Assembly (NCBI RefSeq): GCF_001746915.1
Contig: NZ_MJGC01000038.1
Coordinates: 54,094 to 118,093 of the forward strand
Direction: 5' to 3'
DNA: 64,000 nt
Origin: Desertifilum tharense IPPAS B-1220
GTDB lineage: Bacteria > Cyanobacteriota > Cyanobacteriia > Cyanobacteriales > Desertifilaceae
Below are positions 27,812-36,240 of the stretch, in pieces. The translations under genes and the position numbers were made by a program. The notes beneath the pieces are model-generated. The model did no database searches. It had not been told where the DNA came from and worked only from the letters and a program-made list of their open reading frames with translations. Within the stretch, counting starts at the first letter, position 1. Each line of letters begins with the position of its first letter.

Positions 27812-30583
27812 ATGGAAATTCTCTCCGTTCAACTGGAAAATTTTAAGTCTCATCGCCAAAGCTATTTTGAGTTTGAGGCGGGAACCAATGCGATCTGCGG
27901 GGAAAATGGGGCAGGAAAAACCAGTATCCTAGAAGCGATCGCTTGGACGTTGTTTAACTACAGCGACTACAGCAAGGAGGAGTTGATCCGCAAAGGCTGT
28001 TCTCAAGCCCAAGTTGTGGTTAAATTTATTTCCAGTTTGGATGGGAGAACCTACCAAATTCAACGCTGTACTAAGCGCGGCTACGAACTCTACGATCCTC
28101 AACTGAAGCGCAAGTTAGATTACACAAAGGTTGAGGATGTCACCCTCTGGTTGCGCCAACATCTGGGGGTAGGGCAAAATACGGAACTATCAAAGTTATT
28201 TTCAGAAACGATTGGAATTCCTCAAGGAACGCTGACGACGGATTTTTTGAGGAAACCGGGCGATCGCAAAAAGATTTTTGACCCGATTTTGAAGGTTGAA
28301 GAGTATAAGCAGGCTTATACTCAAGGAAGGGATTTAGAAAATCACGCCAAGCTTCAAGTTAGCCAACTCGAACAAGCTATTAATCATTACGAACTACAAT
28401 TACAAAATTGGGACGAACTGCAACACGAAAGCCAGCAACTCATTTTAGCAATTGAAGCAGATGAGGTTGAACTAGAAACGCTAACTCAACAATTGGCAGT
28501 ATTAAAACAAACGCGAGATGAATTTGCTCAACTTGCTAAAACGATTCAATCGTTAGAAAGTCGCTTGCAAACGGCAAAGGCTCAAATTTCTAGTCAATTA
28601 CAAGCCAATCGAATTCGCCAGCAATCTCTAGAAAAAGCACAGGAAAGCTCGCAAATTTGTACCTCTACTCGTCCGGGATATTTAGCCTATCAAGAGGCTG
28701 AAGCTAAATTTCAGCAATTCACCAAGCTTCAATCTGAACGTCAGACTCTTCTTCAACAACGAGAACGATATGTTCAACGCTTAAATCAATCTGAAATTGA
28801 TTTACAATTGCTTCAAGATAAGGTCAATCGCGCTCAAGACTACCAAGCCCAACTCGACCGCTTTCAACCTTTAATTGAACGTCAAGAAACCTATGAGTTG
28901 GAATGCATTCAACAAGAAAAATCGTTGCAAGAGGTTCAATCCGCTCAACGGGATAAACAGAGGGTAGAAGCAGAACTTTTGCAACTGCAAGACAAGCTGA
29001 CTGTTCTTCAGGAAATTATTGAAAAACTCCGCAGTTTAGAAGCAATCGTTCGCCAAATTCCAGAGTTAGAAAAACAACAAAATACAGTTAGCGAAAAGCT
29101 CAGTCGGATCGCCGCCGCCCAACAATTTAAGGAGAGTTTATCGGAGTTAGTCAAGCGGAGCGAACAAAAGCGCGATCGCTATTTAATTAAACTGCAACAA
29201 ACTCTACAACAACTCGATTCTTATCCTCAACTCCAAGCTCAGGTTAAAAATACTCTTGAATTAGCCGATCTGTCTCATGCAGAGATGTTAGAATCTCTCC
29301 AGGCAATTCTTAGCGATCTGCATCAGCAAACGTCTCTTCAACAGCTTCAGCAGCATTTAGAATCGCTACAAGGACAACTGAATACGGCTTATCAATGTCG
29401 AACCGATTTTGCCAGTTTAACCGCAAAATTACAAGACCAAAAGCAGCTAGGAACCGAGATTCAAGAGCGGCGATCGCACCTAAGCAAGCTCACTCTTCAG
29501 GTAACACAAGAACCAGAGATTGTCAAGCAATTAGAAGCCACTCGCCAACAACTCGCCGCCTTAAAAAATCCCCGCGCTCAAGCCGAACTTCTCGCCCAAG
29601 AAATTCAACAACTCGCCAACATTCAACAAAAATATAGCAGCGCGCAACAGCTTAAAGAAAAGCTCCTGCAAGAGATTCAAACCCTAGAAGAACAACTGCG
29701 TACTTTTGACGAACTCGATCGTCAAATTGAAGAATGCAATCAAATCAAGACTCAACATCAACCCCAATATTTAGACTACCTCAAACACGAAGAAGCCGCC
29801 CAACATTGTCCCCGACTTGAAGCCGAATTGCAAAGCGCGATCGCCCAACTGCAAGACTTAGAAAATCAGCACCAAGCCTTACAAGTCGAACGCGATAGTT
29901 TAACAGCCAGTTTCGATCCACAACAGCAAGAAAACCTCGAAACCGAATATCACCTCAAATTTCAACAACAGGCTCAAATTCAAGGCAGCCTTGCCCCCAA
30001 ACGCAGCGAATTGGCTCGAATTCAACAGCAAATCGAGCAGTATAAAATACTCGCACAAGAGCGCGATCGCGCAGCCACGCGGCTCGAAAAATGCCAACAA
30101 ACGCTCAAATTTATTACCGACTCTCGGAGCTTTTATAACCAAGCCTCGCCCCGAATCACAAAATTCTACCTCGAAGAAATTTCTCGCGAAGCCGATAAGC
30201 TTTTCCGCGAACTCCTCAACCGTCAAAATGTTGCCTTAGAGTGGACAGAAGATTACGAAATTGTTGTCCAAGAAGACGGACATCGGCGCGGTTTTAAAAG
30301 CTTGTCTGGCGGCGAACAGATGTGTGCTGCACTGGCAGTTCGGTTAGCGCTCCTCCGTATCATTGCTGATATTGATATTGCGTTTTTTGACGAACCGACA
30401 ACCAATATGGATCTCCCGCGTCGCCGTCAGCTAGCCGATGCGCTCGCAAGGCTCTCAGGAAGCGGCAGTCAAATCCAAACCTTCCGTCAGCTTTTTGTGA
30501 TTAGCCATGACGATACCTTTGAAAATCTCTCGCATTTTATCCATGTTCGGCGCGATGCTTCGGTGTCTGTAGAATTGGACTGA
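27812..30583 (+). CDS. sbcC: SbcC/Rad50-like SMC-family ATPase
   Basis: This 923-residue protein begins MEILSVQLENFKSHRQSYF, with Walker A GENGAGKTSILEA at about 30-42. A long Gln/Glu-rich coiled coil occupies about 180-780. The ABC signature KSLSGGEQMCAALAVRLALL and Walker B DIDIAFFDEPTTNMD follow near the C-terminus, with the switch His in FVISHDD. It should pair with an SbcD/Mre11 nuclease in DNA end processing, but no sbcD is adjacent. I find no CxxC zinc-hook at the coiled-coil apex: the nearest Cys is in HCPRLEAEL and stands alone. The protein is slightly shorter than many SbcC proteins, so its dimerisation may differ. It shares an operon with cobO. Confidence 0.88.
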   Translation: MEILSVQLENFKSHRQSYFEFEAGTNAICGENGAGKTSILEAIAWTLFNYSDYSKEELIRKGCSQAQVVVKFISSLDGRTYQIQRCTKRGYELYDPQLKRKLDYTKVEDVTLWLRQHLGVGQNTELSKLFSETIGIPQGTLTTDFLRKPGDRKKIFDPILKVEEYKQAYTQGRDLENHAKLQVSQLEQAINHYELQLQNWDELQHESQQLILAIEADEVELETLTQQLAVLKQTRDEFAQLAKTIQSLESRLQTAKAQISSQLQANRIRQQSLEKAQESSQICTSTRPGYLAYQEAEAKFQQFTKLQSERQTLLQQRERYVQRLNQSEIDLQLLQDKVNRAQDYQAQLDRFQPLIERQETYELECIQQEKSLQEVQSAQRDKQRVEAELLQLQDKLTVLQEIIEKLRSLEAIVRQIPELEKQQNTVSEKLSRIAAAQQFKESLSELVKRSEQKRDRYLIKLQQTLQQLDSYPQLQAQVKNTLELADLSHAEMLESLQAILSDLHQQTSLQQLQQHLESLQGQLNTAYQCRTDFASLTAKLQDQKQLGTEIQERRSHLSKLTLQVTQEPEIVKQLEATRQQLAALKNPRAQAELLAQEIQQLANIQQKYSSAQQLKEKLLQEIQTLEEQLRTFDELDRQIEECNQIKTQHQPQYLDYLKHEEAAQHCPRLEAELQSAIAQLQDLENQHQALQVERDSLTASFDPQQQENLETEYHLKFQQQAQIQGSLAPKRSELARIQQQIEQYKILAQERDRAATRLEKCQQTLKFITDSRSFYNQASPRITKFYLEEISREADKLFRELLNRQNVALEWTEDYEIVVQEDGHRRGFKSLSGGEQMCAALAVRLALLRIIADIDIAFFDEPTTNMDLPRRRQLADALARLSGSGSQIQTFRQLFVISHDDTFENLSHFIHVRRDASVSVELD

Positions 30584-30891
30584 CAAAAAATGCTGAAAGA
30601 ATACCCAAATTACAGATAATCCTTCCTAAAATTTAGTTACAATTCCAGTGCAATCTTACTCAAGCTGAATGGTAGAGTAAGTCTGATTCAGTCCCCCTGG
30701 GTGAAGTCTGCTCCAGCACAGGTAAGGATAGGCGGGACTTGGGTTAACAGGGTGAACCCAATCAAGGGATAGCTAAGGTCATTGTTTGCTAACCTATCCC
30801 ACCTCTAACTGGGGTAACTCCCGTAGTCGGGTCAAAACTCTTTCAAGAGTCTACCTGGAGCTAAGACAAGCTCGCACGCGCTGTAGATTGA
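30584..30891 (+). other. Structured leader region upstream of the PAS histidine kinase
   Basis: This 308-base gap has no convincing reading frame but holds a dense set of helices between about 30690 and 30856. AGTCCC (near 30690) pairs with GGGACT (near 30734). TTGGGTT/AACCCAA forms a hairpin near 30739. GGGATAG (near 30766) and GGATAGG (near 30726) can each pair with CCTATCCC (near 30793). CCCG/CGGG and ACTCTT/AAGAGT follow. The two alternative partners for one segment suggest switching. I could not assign a riboswitch class. Confidence 0.5.
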
Positions 30892-32766
30892 ATGGTTAGG
30901 TCGATCGATCGCCTCTTTGGAAACATGGCAAACGCCAGCTTTTTCTTCTCAAACCCGTTGTTTTCTGGCTTAAACCTTGATGCTAGTCCCAATTTTCTGC
31001 AACAACTGATTGAGTGCTGTCCGGTTGGCTTAATTCTATGCCGCCTAGACGGGACTTTAGTCGCCGTTAACTCCCAGTTGGCGCAACTTCTCGGAAGAAG
31101 GGTCGAAGAACTTCTGAGCCTCACCTATTGGGAGATTACCCCAGAAACTTACCTGAGTGCAGAACGATCTCAGTTTGCTCGCTTGCCAAACCTCCAGCGT
31201 TACGGCCCTTATGAGAAAGAATATTGGCATCAAGCGGGCTACACCATTCCAGTTCAAGTTTCGCGAGTGGTGCTGCAACATGCTGGAGAAAGCTTAATTT
31301 GGTCTAGCGTTACCGATATTAGCGATCGCAAACAAGCCGAACAACGGCTCCTCAAACACTATCACCTGCTACAGTCCATTATCGACAGTACCCCAGACGC
31401 CATCTTTGTTCGAGACTTGCAGGGAATTTACGTCATCAGCAATTCTGCAAATTCTCGTCTGTTTGGCAGAACCTCCCCAGAAGTCGTCGGCAGAAGCGAT
31501 GCAGAGTTTATGCCCTTAGAAGTCGCCGAAAAACTCTGGGAAGTGGATCGGCGCATCGTTCAAACCGGGATCTCGGAAAACATCGAAGAAGTCCTCACCG
31601 TAGGCGATGTCACCTATATTTTTAACAGCATTAAAAGCGTTTGGCGCGATGCCCAAGGCAACCCTTTAGGAATTGTGGGGATTTCTCGCGATATTAGCGA
31701 TCGCAAACGCGCCGAACAAGCCCTGCGTCACTACCAAGAAACCCTCGAAGAACGGGTGAAACAGCGTACCGGCGATCTGACCAAAGCCAACCGCAAACTC
31801 GTTGCAGAAATTGTCGAACGCCAACAAATTGAAAAAGCCCTCCGCCAAAGCGAGACCCGCGAACGAGAAAAAGCCACCCACCTCGAAAAAGCATTGCACG
31901 ATCTCCAGCGCACCCAAGCCAAACTCGTCCAAAGCGAAAAAATGTCTAGCCTAGGGCAATTAGTTGCTGGAATTGCCCATGAAATCAATAACCCCGTCAA
32001 TTTTATTTACGGCAACATCACCTATACCGGTCAATATGTTCAAGACCTATTTAAGCTTGTTGAACTTTATCAAGATTGCCATGCCCAATCCCATCCCGAA
32101 ATTGTCGCCCACATAGAAGCCATTGACCTAGAGTTTGTGCAAGAAGATCTGCCGCGAATCCTAGAATCTATGCGCGTAGGGGCAGAACGCATCCGGGAAA
32201 TCGTCCTTTCATTGCGGAATTTCTCGCGAGTAGACGAATCTCAGATGAAATCGGTCGATATTCACGAAGGTTTAGAAAGCACGTTGCTAATTTTGCAAAA
32301 TCGCCTGAAAAGCAAGCCCAATAGACCGGCCATTAACGTAGTCAAAACCTACAGCCCCTTGCCAAAAGTGGAATGCTATCCCGGCCAACTCAATCAGGTT
32401 TTTATGAATGTGCTTTGTAATGCCATTGATGCCCTGGAAGCCAAACTAGAATCTGCTGAGGCAGCGCCAGCAAATTCTAGCGACTCCCCAACCATTACCA
32501 TCTCTACAGAGGTTCGCGCCTCCGACTGGGTGGCCATCTCCATCGCCGATAATGGGGTGGGAATGTCCGAACAGATCCAAAATCAGCTTTTTAACCTATT
32601 TTTTACAACCAAGCCTGTGGGTAAAGGAACAGGACTCGGTTTACCCATTAGCTATCAAATTATTGTGGAGCGGCATCAGGGATATCTCCATTGTCAAAGC
32701 CAAATTGGGCAAGGCACAGAATTTATTATTGAAATTCCCCTGAAGCAGAACCACCAGAAGATTTAG
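30892..32766 (+). CDS. PAS-domain sensor histidine kinase
   Basis: The 624-residue protein lacks membrane segments and so is cytoplasmic. Two PAS domains are seen, at about 35-150 (LIECCPVGLILCRLDGTLVAVNSQ) and 155-275 (IIDSTPDAIFVRDLQGIYVISN), followed by a coiled linker. The kinase core has the His in GIAHEINNPVNFIYGN (about 363), then NQVFMNVLCNAIDAL, IADNGVGMSE, and GKGTGLGLPIS of HATPase_c. The start could also be the ATG at 30925. Its catalytic half closely resembles that of the kinase at 44868. No response regulator gene is adjacent. The stop overlaps that of the convergent Fur gene by four bases. The leader upstream is heavily structured. Confidence 0.93.
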   Translation: MVRSIDRLFGNMANASFFFSNPLFSGLNLDASPNFLQQLIECCPVGLILCRLDGTLVAVNSQLAQLLGRRVEELLSLTYWEITPETYLSAERSQFARLPNLQRYGPYEKEYWHQAGYTIPVQVSRVVLQHAGESLIWSSVTDISDRKQAEQRLLKHYHLLQSIIDSTPDAIFVRDLQGIYVISNSANSRLFGRTSPEVVGRSDAEFMPLEVAEKLWEVDRRIVQTGISENIEEVLTVGDVTYIFNSIKSVWRDAQGNPLGIVGISRDISDRKRAEQALRHYQETLEERVKQRTGDLTKANRKLVAEIVERQQIEKALRQSETREREKATHLEKALHDLQRTQAKLVQSEKMSSLGQLVAGIAHEINNPVNFIYGNITYTGQYVQDLFKLVELYQDCHAQSHPEIVAHIEAIDLEFVQEDLPRILESMRVGAERIREIVLSLRNFSRVDESQMKSVDIHEGLESTLLILQNRLKSKPNRPAINVVKTYSPLPKVECYPGQLNQVFMNVLCNAIDALEAKLESAEAAPANSSDSPTITISTEVRASDWVAISIADNGVGMSEQIQNQLFNLFFTTKPVGKGTGLGLPISYQIIVERHQGYLHCQSQIGQGTEFIIEIPLKQNHQKI

Positions 32767-33293
32767 TTCTCGCTTAGGTCTTCTTCAAGTTCCTCAGTTT
32801 GGGCGATCGCTCTCGAACAAGCCCAATTGCTCGGTAACATCGCCGGCCACCCTCTCCGCAAGGCTTCCGGGCAAATCGTGTGAATGGTTAGCTGACAATC
32901 AATCAGTTCCAAGCCCATCTTATCGACTTGCTTCACCCCCTGCTTGAGAATCGTGTCATTTCTAAACTCAATGGTGCGGTTACACTGCACGCAGACCAAA
33001 TGATGATGGTGATGCGGGTAGGGATGGTTGAGTTCGTAGTGCTTATGGCCTTCTGCTAGCTCTAGTTCTCGTAAAATCCCCATTCGCGCCATCAACTTAA
33101 CGGTGCGGTAAATCGTTGAGAGACTGATTTGTTCGCCTCGTTTGTGCAGGACGTTATAAAGTTCTTCCGCACTGAGATGATTGCCCCTCGGCAGGTTTTG
33201 AAAAACGTGCAGGATCGTTTCTCGCTGCGGGGTCAAACGCCAGCCTTTGGAATTCAGCTCTGCTTTGAGGGAAGAAGCTGTGTAGAGCGGCAT
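32763..33293 (-). CDS. Fur-family transcriptional regulator (PerR/FurC-like)
   Basis: The 176-residue protein has a winged-helix DNA-binding half (GWRLTPQRETILHVFQ, LSAEELYNVLHKRGEQISLSTIYRTVKLMARMG) and a dimerisation half with the metal site PHHHHHLVCVQC. Most Fur proteins have a second CxxC near the C-terminus. Here the corresponding place reads TICPEALRRGWP, a single Cys, and a C-terminal acidic tail with one further Cys follows. The structural zinc site is therefore incomplete or rearranged. The DNA-binding and His-rich regions are like cyanobacterial PerR-type proteins, but the exact subtype is uncertain. An 11-base inverted repeat flanks its promoter region. Confidence 0.88.
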   Translation of the reverse strand: MPLYTASSLKAELNSKGWRLTPQRETILHVFQNLPRGNHLSAEELYNVLHKRGEQISLSTIYRTVKLMARMGILRELELAEGHKHYELNHPYPHHHHHLVCVQCNRTIEFRNDTILKQGVKQVDKMGLELIDCQLTIHTICPEALRRGWPAMLPSNWACSRAIAQTEELEEDLSEN

Positions 33294-33299
33294 ATAATC

Positions 33300-33375
33300 T
33301 TCTCAATAAAGTCTGTTTGTTGAAAATTATAGCTTTTTTTGCCATTAGTTAGCAAGAAGCTGAGTTTATTGAGAA
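33300..33375. promoter_or_regulatory. Split inverted repeat TTCTCAATAAA / TTTATTGAGAA upstream of the Fur gene
   Basis: TTCTCAATAAA (33300-33310) and its exact complement TTTATTGAGAA (33365-33375) lie 54 bases apart, directly upstream of the Fur-family start. TTGAGAA/TTCTCAA half-sites are reminiscent of AT-rich Fur-type boxes. They could be autoregulatory operator half-sites or a looped pair. Confidence 0.5.
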
Positions 33376-33504
33376 CAAGTACCATTAGCCTGCTGCAACT
33401 TCTGCCGAAAATCCTGGCTAATTGACGCTTGTTATCCGTAGAAACCCTGACACCTGTTTAAATGAGCGCCCCGGCTCGCAAAGAACCATCCCTTCTCAAT
33501 CCCC

Positions 33505-33690
33505 TTCCTGATAAGATGAAGCAGCAGCCGGTTCTGATGGGAAACAGCCATTTGACGCAAGGGGGAAAGTTTGGTGCAAGTCCAACGCTGTCCCGCAACT
33601 GTGATGAGATGCCTTGACATCTTTAAGTCAGGATGCCCGCCGCCTGTGACATTCGCCCACAACATCCGCGAGGTACGGATCGGTTTAATC
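33505..33690 (+). ncRNA. Cobalamin (B12) riboswitch
   Basis: The core carries the conserved adenosylcobalamin-aptamer elements in order: GGGAAAGTTTGGTGCAAGTCC, then CTGTCCCGCAACTGTGA, a variable stem, and the B12 box AGTCAGGATGCCCGCC near 33627-33642. It ends close to the start codon of the DUF1636 gene at 33692, so ligand binding probably sequesters the ribosome-binding site rather than only ending transcription. B12-controlled genes downstream are DUF1636 and cobW, which is consistent with corrinoid or cobalt-related function. Confidence 0.93.
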
Positions 33691-33691
33691 T

Positions 33692-34087
33692 ATGAACATT
33701 CGCCATACATTATTTGTTTGTACCAGTTGCGCCACAGTCTGGAAAGACGGCAAACCCCAAGGCAGAAGCGGGGGAGAGGTTTTCTTAGAGTCCTTAACTC
33801 AATTGCATCAAACCTGGGAATTACAAGGAGAATTCCCGATCAAAGCCGTGCAATGTATGAGTGCGTGCAGCCATCCCTGCGCGGTTTCTTTTACTGCGGT
33901 TGGCAAACATACTTACTTATTTGGAGACTTGCCCATCAGTGAAGAAAGTTTGTCAACTACAGCCGCCGCAGTTTTAGAATGTGCCGATCGATATTACAAC
34001 AAAACAGACGGATTATTACCCTGGTCGGAACGTCCCGAACCCTTGAAAAAAGGGATTATTGCCAGAATTCCTCCGATTGATATCTAA
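33692..34087 (+). CDS. DUF1636 metal-binding protein
   Basis: The 131-residue protein has Cys pairs in VCTSCATVW and CMSACSHPCAV, the pattern of DUF1636, a small thioredoxin-fold family that may bind metal or an Fe-S cluster. No membrane segment or signal peptide is present. It begins directly after the cobalamin aptamer. A cobW-type GTPase follows 164 bases later on the same strand. DUF1636 and CobW under B12 control recur in cyanobacteria and proteobacteria, which suggests a role in metal handling linked to B12. The exact job is unknown. Confidence 0.88.
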   Translation: MNIRHTLFVCTSCATVWKDGKPQGRSGGEVFLESLTQLHQTWELQGEFPIKAVQCMSACSHPCAVSFTAVGKHTYLFGDLPISEESLSTTAAAVLECADRYYNKTDGLLPWSERPEPLKKGIIARIPPIDI

Positions 34088-34251
34088 GCATTTGGGAGGA
34101 AATGGGATAAGTTCATTTAACTTTACAAAACTTACCGGCGGGTTGTGCAATTTTGCATTGAGCGCCCCGATCCGGGCTTAGTCCAAAAGCCAACAATTTC
34201 CAGCTTTTCCGGCTCGCTCCATACACAAAAACATCCTTTTAACCTTTCAAC

Positions 34252-35286
34252 ATGGCTGCTAAAATCCCTGTCACCGTCATTACCGGATTTCTGGGTTCTG
34301 GAAAAACCACCACGATCCGCCATCTACTCCAAAATAACCAAGGACGCCGGATCGCCGTCCTCGTCAATGAATTTGGCGAAGTGGGTATCGATGGCGAACT
34401 GTTGCGTTCCTGTCAAGTCTGCGACGAAGATGAACCCGCAACCAGCAACATTATTGAACTGACCAATGGTTGCTTATGCTGCACCGTGCAGGAAGAATTT
34501 TTCCCCACCATGCAGGAGTTGCTGAAGCGCCGCGACCAAATTGACTGCATATTAATTGAAACCTCCGGTTTGGCGTTGCCGAAACCCCTCGTCCAAGCCT
34601 TTCGCTGGCCGGAAATTCGCAGTGGTGCCACGGTTGATGGCGTGGTGACGGTGGTAGACTGCGAAGCGGTTGCTACGGGAACCCTCGCTAAAGATTTAGA
34701 TGCACTCAACGCCCAACGCCTCGCCGATCCCAGTCTGGAACACGAAACGCCGCTAGAAGAGTTATTTGAAGATCAACTCGCCTGTGCGGATTTGGTGTTG
34801 CTGACTAAAGTAGATTTAGTGGATGAGGCGACTCGCGATCGCATTCAAACCTGGCTGCAACAACAACTCAGACCGGGCGTTAAGGTCGTTCCCTGTGCGG
34901 CGGGTTCTGTTTCTGCCGATTTGCTCCTCGGCTTTAATGCTGCCGTAGAAGACGATCTGGCGGCGCGTCCCAGCCATCACGACACAGAGGAAGATCACGA
35001 CCACGATGACGAGATTAACTCCGTTCCCCTTGTCTTAGACCGAGGATTCGATCCGCAAGTCCTGCAAGCCACATTGCGAGAACTGATGCAAAAGTTGGAA
35101 ATCTACCGCGTTAAAGGCTTTGTGAATGTCCCCAATAAACCGCTGCGTTTGGTGGTACAGGGGGTTGGCGATCGCATTGAGTCGTTTTATGACCGCCCGT
35201 GGCGAACGACGGAGGAACGGCTAACGCGCCTAGTCTTTATCGGTCGCAGCCTCGATCCGCAAAGTATTGCAGAGGCATTTCAATAA
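34252..35286 (+). CDS. cobW: CobW-family GTPase/metallochaperone
   Basis: The 344-residue protein has the G3E-family P-loop GFLGSGKTTTIRHLLQ at about 11-26, the CxCC metal site in NGCLCCTVQEEF (about 74-86) and a guanine-specificity motif TKVDLVD. A His/Asp-rich stretch, HHDTEEDHDHDDE, near 243-255 is a typical metal-binding insert. The C-terminal CobW_C domain ends the protein. Such chaperones deliver Co or Zn. Its position after a B12 riboswitch and a DUF1636 gene supports a cobalt role in corrin synthesis. The frame is complete. Confidence 0.92.
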   Translation: MAAKIPVTVITGFLGSGKTTTIRHLLQNNQGRRIAVLVNEFGEVGIDGELLRSCQVCDEDEPATSNIIELTNGCLCCTVQEEFFPTMQELLKRRDQIDCILIETSGLALPKPLVQAFRWPEIRSGATVDGVVTVVDCEAVATGTLAKDLDALNAQRLADPSLEHETPLEELFEDQLACADLVLLTKVDLVDEATRDRIQTWLQQQLRPGVKVVPCAAGSVSADLLLGFNAAVEDDLAARPSHHDTEEDHDHDDEINSVPLVLDRGFDPQVLQATLRELMQKLEIYRVKGFVNVPNKPLRLVVQGVGDRIESFYDRPWRTTEERLTRLVFIGRSLDPQSIAEAFQ

Positions 35287-35303
35287 GGTTTTGCTGTAAT
35301 GTT

Positions 35304-35720
35304 CTAATGCCAGTAGGGGCGTCCTTTCCAAAAGATGCCCACTACTACCCCCACCAAGGTCATCCGCGAAACTTCTAGAAAGAAGGCCGATGGAATTAAC
35401 AAAGATTTGAGAAATAAAACCAGCATCACGCAAGGAACCAACGCCCAAAGGGTGGACGCGCTCAGGATCGCAACGCCTTGCCAACGCTCTAGCAGATAGA
35501 CGGCTAATGCACCAATGCCAATGCTGACTAAAAACTGCATAATCGCTCCCAATACGCCATCCCGTACCAGCGATAGGGCGCTGCTCACAACGGCAGATTG
35601 AATGGCCCACACTAGCAGTAAATCTAGAACGGTAGCGATCGCCACTGTTAGTAGGGCAACCACAATCAGCGATCGCCACGGAAGATATTTTAAGCGATTA
35701 AACATCCGATTCGATTTCAC
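35304..35720 (-). CDS. Small membrane protein, unknown function
   Basis: The 138-residue product has about four hydrophobic segments and basic ends. The first in-frame start is a GTG at 35720; an ATG at 35705 is also possible and removes five residues. No recognisable motif. It converges on cobW with 17 bases between stops. It is probably an integral inner-membrane protein, but I cannot name a family. Confidence 0.65.
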   Translation of the reverse strand: MKSNRMFNRLKYLPWRSLIVVALLTVAIATVLDLLLVWAIQSAVVSSALSLVRDGVLGAIMQFLVSIGIGALAVYLLERWQGVAILSASTLWALVPCVMLVLFLKSLLIPSAFFLEVSRMTLVGVVVGIFWKGRPYWH

Positions 35721-36240
35721 CTAGACCGGGACAAAGATTGGGCATCGCGATAACAAACCCCATCTCAACTCCCCATTTTGACAAAGAATAAGACTATTCA
35801 GACAAACTTTCTAAGCTTGCCAGCATTTGCTGCAAATATTCGCAGTCTATTCCCTCTTCGCCAGATTGAGCGATCAAACTCCGCCGAATTCGCCTCGGAT
35901 TTTGGCGTTGTTTCTCAGGCATCCAGCATGGGAACTGTAAAGATTTCCAGCTTTGGGTGCGAGTCGCAGTACAAACCATAGTGCTTTCCTCAACTTGCCT
36001 GGGGAGATCCGCCAAATCAGGTTTGATGAATCTCCCACATTTATCATTCCCCTTTTTGGGGATCGATCTAACACGCGAACGGATGTCCGAAACGAGTCTG
36101 GGATCGAGAACTCAGCCCCTCTCTTGAACCCACGATCAAAAGGGCGCTCCAGAGCAACATCAACAATTGCGCCAACACTAGATTAGATACCCGAATGCCA
36201 AAGATAAATCCACCGAAATATAGACCTATCGGTTAAGCCC
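35721..36240. other. Intergenic region with a weak small minus-strand frame
   Basis: About 520 bases between the small membrane protein and the Wza-like gene (both minus strand). A minus-strand frame at 35794-36015 could encode a peptide of up to 73 residues with an acidic end (EEGIDCEYLQQMLASLES). It has no domain and no strong ribosome-binding site, so it is at best a candidate. No clear hairpin or promoter stands out. Confidence 0.45.

Noticed and set aside
30584..30891. Firm assignment as a c-di-AMP (ydaO) riboswitch
   Set aside because: Two GGTGAA motifs fit loosely, but the order of conserved elements could not be matched by eye.
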